Of a stretch of DNA of 34,902 nt, positions 34,836-34,902 are shown in pieces; the first letter of the stretch is position 1, and each line of letters opens with the position of its first letter. This stretch comes from Nocardiopsis alkaliphila YIM 80379 (GTDB taxonomy: Bacteria > Actinomycetota > Actinomycetes > Streptosporangiales > Streptosporangiaceae), in contig NZ_ANBD01000070.1 of NCBI RefSeq assembly GCF_000341005.1, positions 1 to 34,902 of the forward strand, written 5' to 3'. Below the pieces are notes generated by a model. The model ran no database searches. It was not told the origin of the DNA and saw nothing but the letters and a program-made list of their open reading frames with translations. The translations under genes were made by a program, and so were the position numbers.

Positions 34836-34902
34836 TCACTCGGTCGACGCGAACCCGCCGTAGTCCTCCGCCAACAACGCCAGGTGCGGCTCCCCCCAGA
34901 CC
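34836..34902 (-). CDS. C-terminal end of an unidentified gene
   Basis: Reading in from the window edge on the minus strand, one frame gives a 21-residue tail ending AEDYGGFASTE before TGA at 34836-34838. Its codon bias is typical of coding DNA here. Too short to identify; in other actinobacteria ileS is often near this place, but this tail does not establish that. Confidence 0.35.
   Translation of the reverse strand, partial: VWGEPHLALLAEDYGGFASTE

Overview
The window is high-GC actinobacterial DNA. The gene content and order (trp/his block, priA instead of hisA plus trpF, HGxxPAAW and trp-region membrane proteins, dnaE1, the TraR/DksA-lspA-rluD group) fit a Streptosporangiales or Nocardiopsaceae-type actinomycete better than a mycobacterium. 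I infer this from gene order and protein style, not from a database search. It is mostly ordinary chromosomal core; I see no prophage, transposon, CRISPR array, rRNA or tRNA.

Layout. (1) Positions 1-4314, minus strand: hisI, trp-region membrane protein, HGxxPAAW protein, a CD225/dispanin-like protein, a DUF2752 protein, trpC, a 19-codon Trp leader peptide and the start of trpB. (2) 4398-5492, plus: an SIS-domain protein behind a possible leaderless mini-ORF. (3) 5538-9391, minus: two translationally coupled ABC half-transporters forming a heterodimeric exporter with one degenerate ATP site. (4) 9818-15380, minus: hisD-hisC-hisB-small membrane protein-hisH-priA-hisF, read as one unit and followed by two strong hairpins. 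(5) 15601-21064: a BfrB-type ferritin behind tandem iron boxes, a LON-substrate-binding-domain protein, a YbaK/EbsC deacylase, a long-chain acyl-CoA synthetase, a membrane protein (minus) and a DinB-like protein. (6) 21177-24737, minus: dnaE1. (7) 25034-30807: secreted endonuclease/phosphatase-family protein, PaaI thioesterase (minus), GNAT acetyltransferase (minus), azlCD and a ThDP enzyme of acetolactate-synthase type. (8) 30876-34902: LysR regulator divergent from a frameshifted EamA transporter, then rluA/D-type synthase, lspA and a TraR/DksA-type protein with a broken C-terminus (all minus), and the tail of one more gene.

How the genes work together. HisI, D, C, B, H and F plus PriA cover most of histidine synthesis. 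PriA is expected to serve the TrpF step as well, linking it to TrpC and TrpB here. trpE, which often lies between hisI and the trp-region membrane protein in Streptomyces, is not there. The acyl-CoA synthetase and the PaaI thioesterase share a TACTC-GG-GAGTA palindrome over their predicted -10 regions, which suggests one repressor for both.

The most interesting signals are regulatory: a Trp-codon leader with alternative hairpins and a sequestered trpB ribosome-binding site inside the trpC-trpB gap; three tandem IdeR/DtxR-like boxes in an AT-rich patch before the ferritin gene; the shared acyl-CoA operator; and a repeated TAnnnT-(6-7 nt)-start-codon arrangement pointing to many leaderless transcripts. 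All coordinates were read by eye; starts without a clear ribosome-binding site are flagged.
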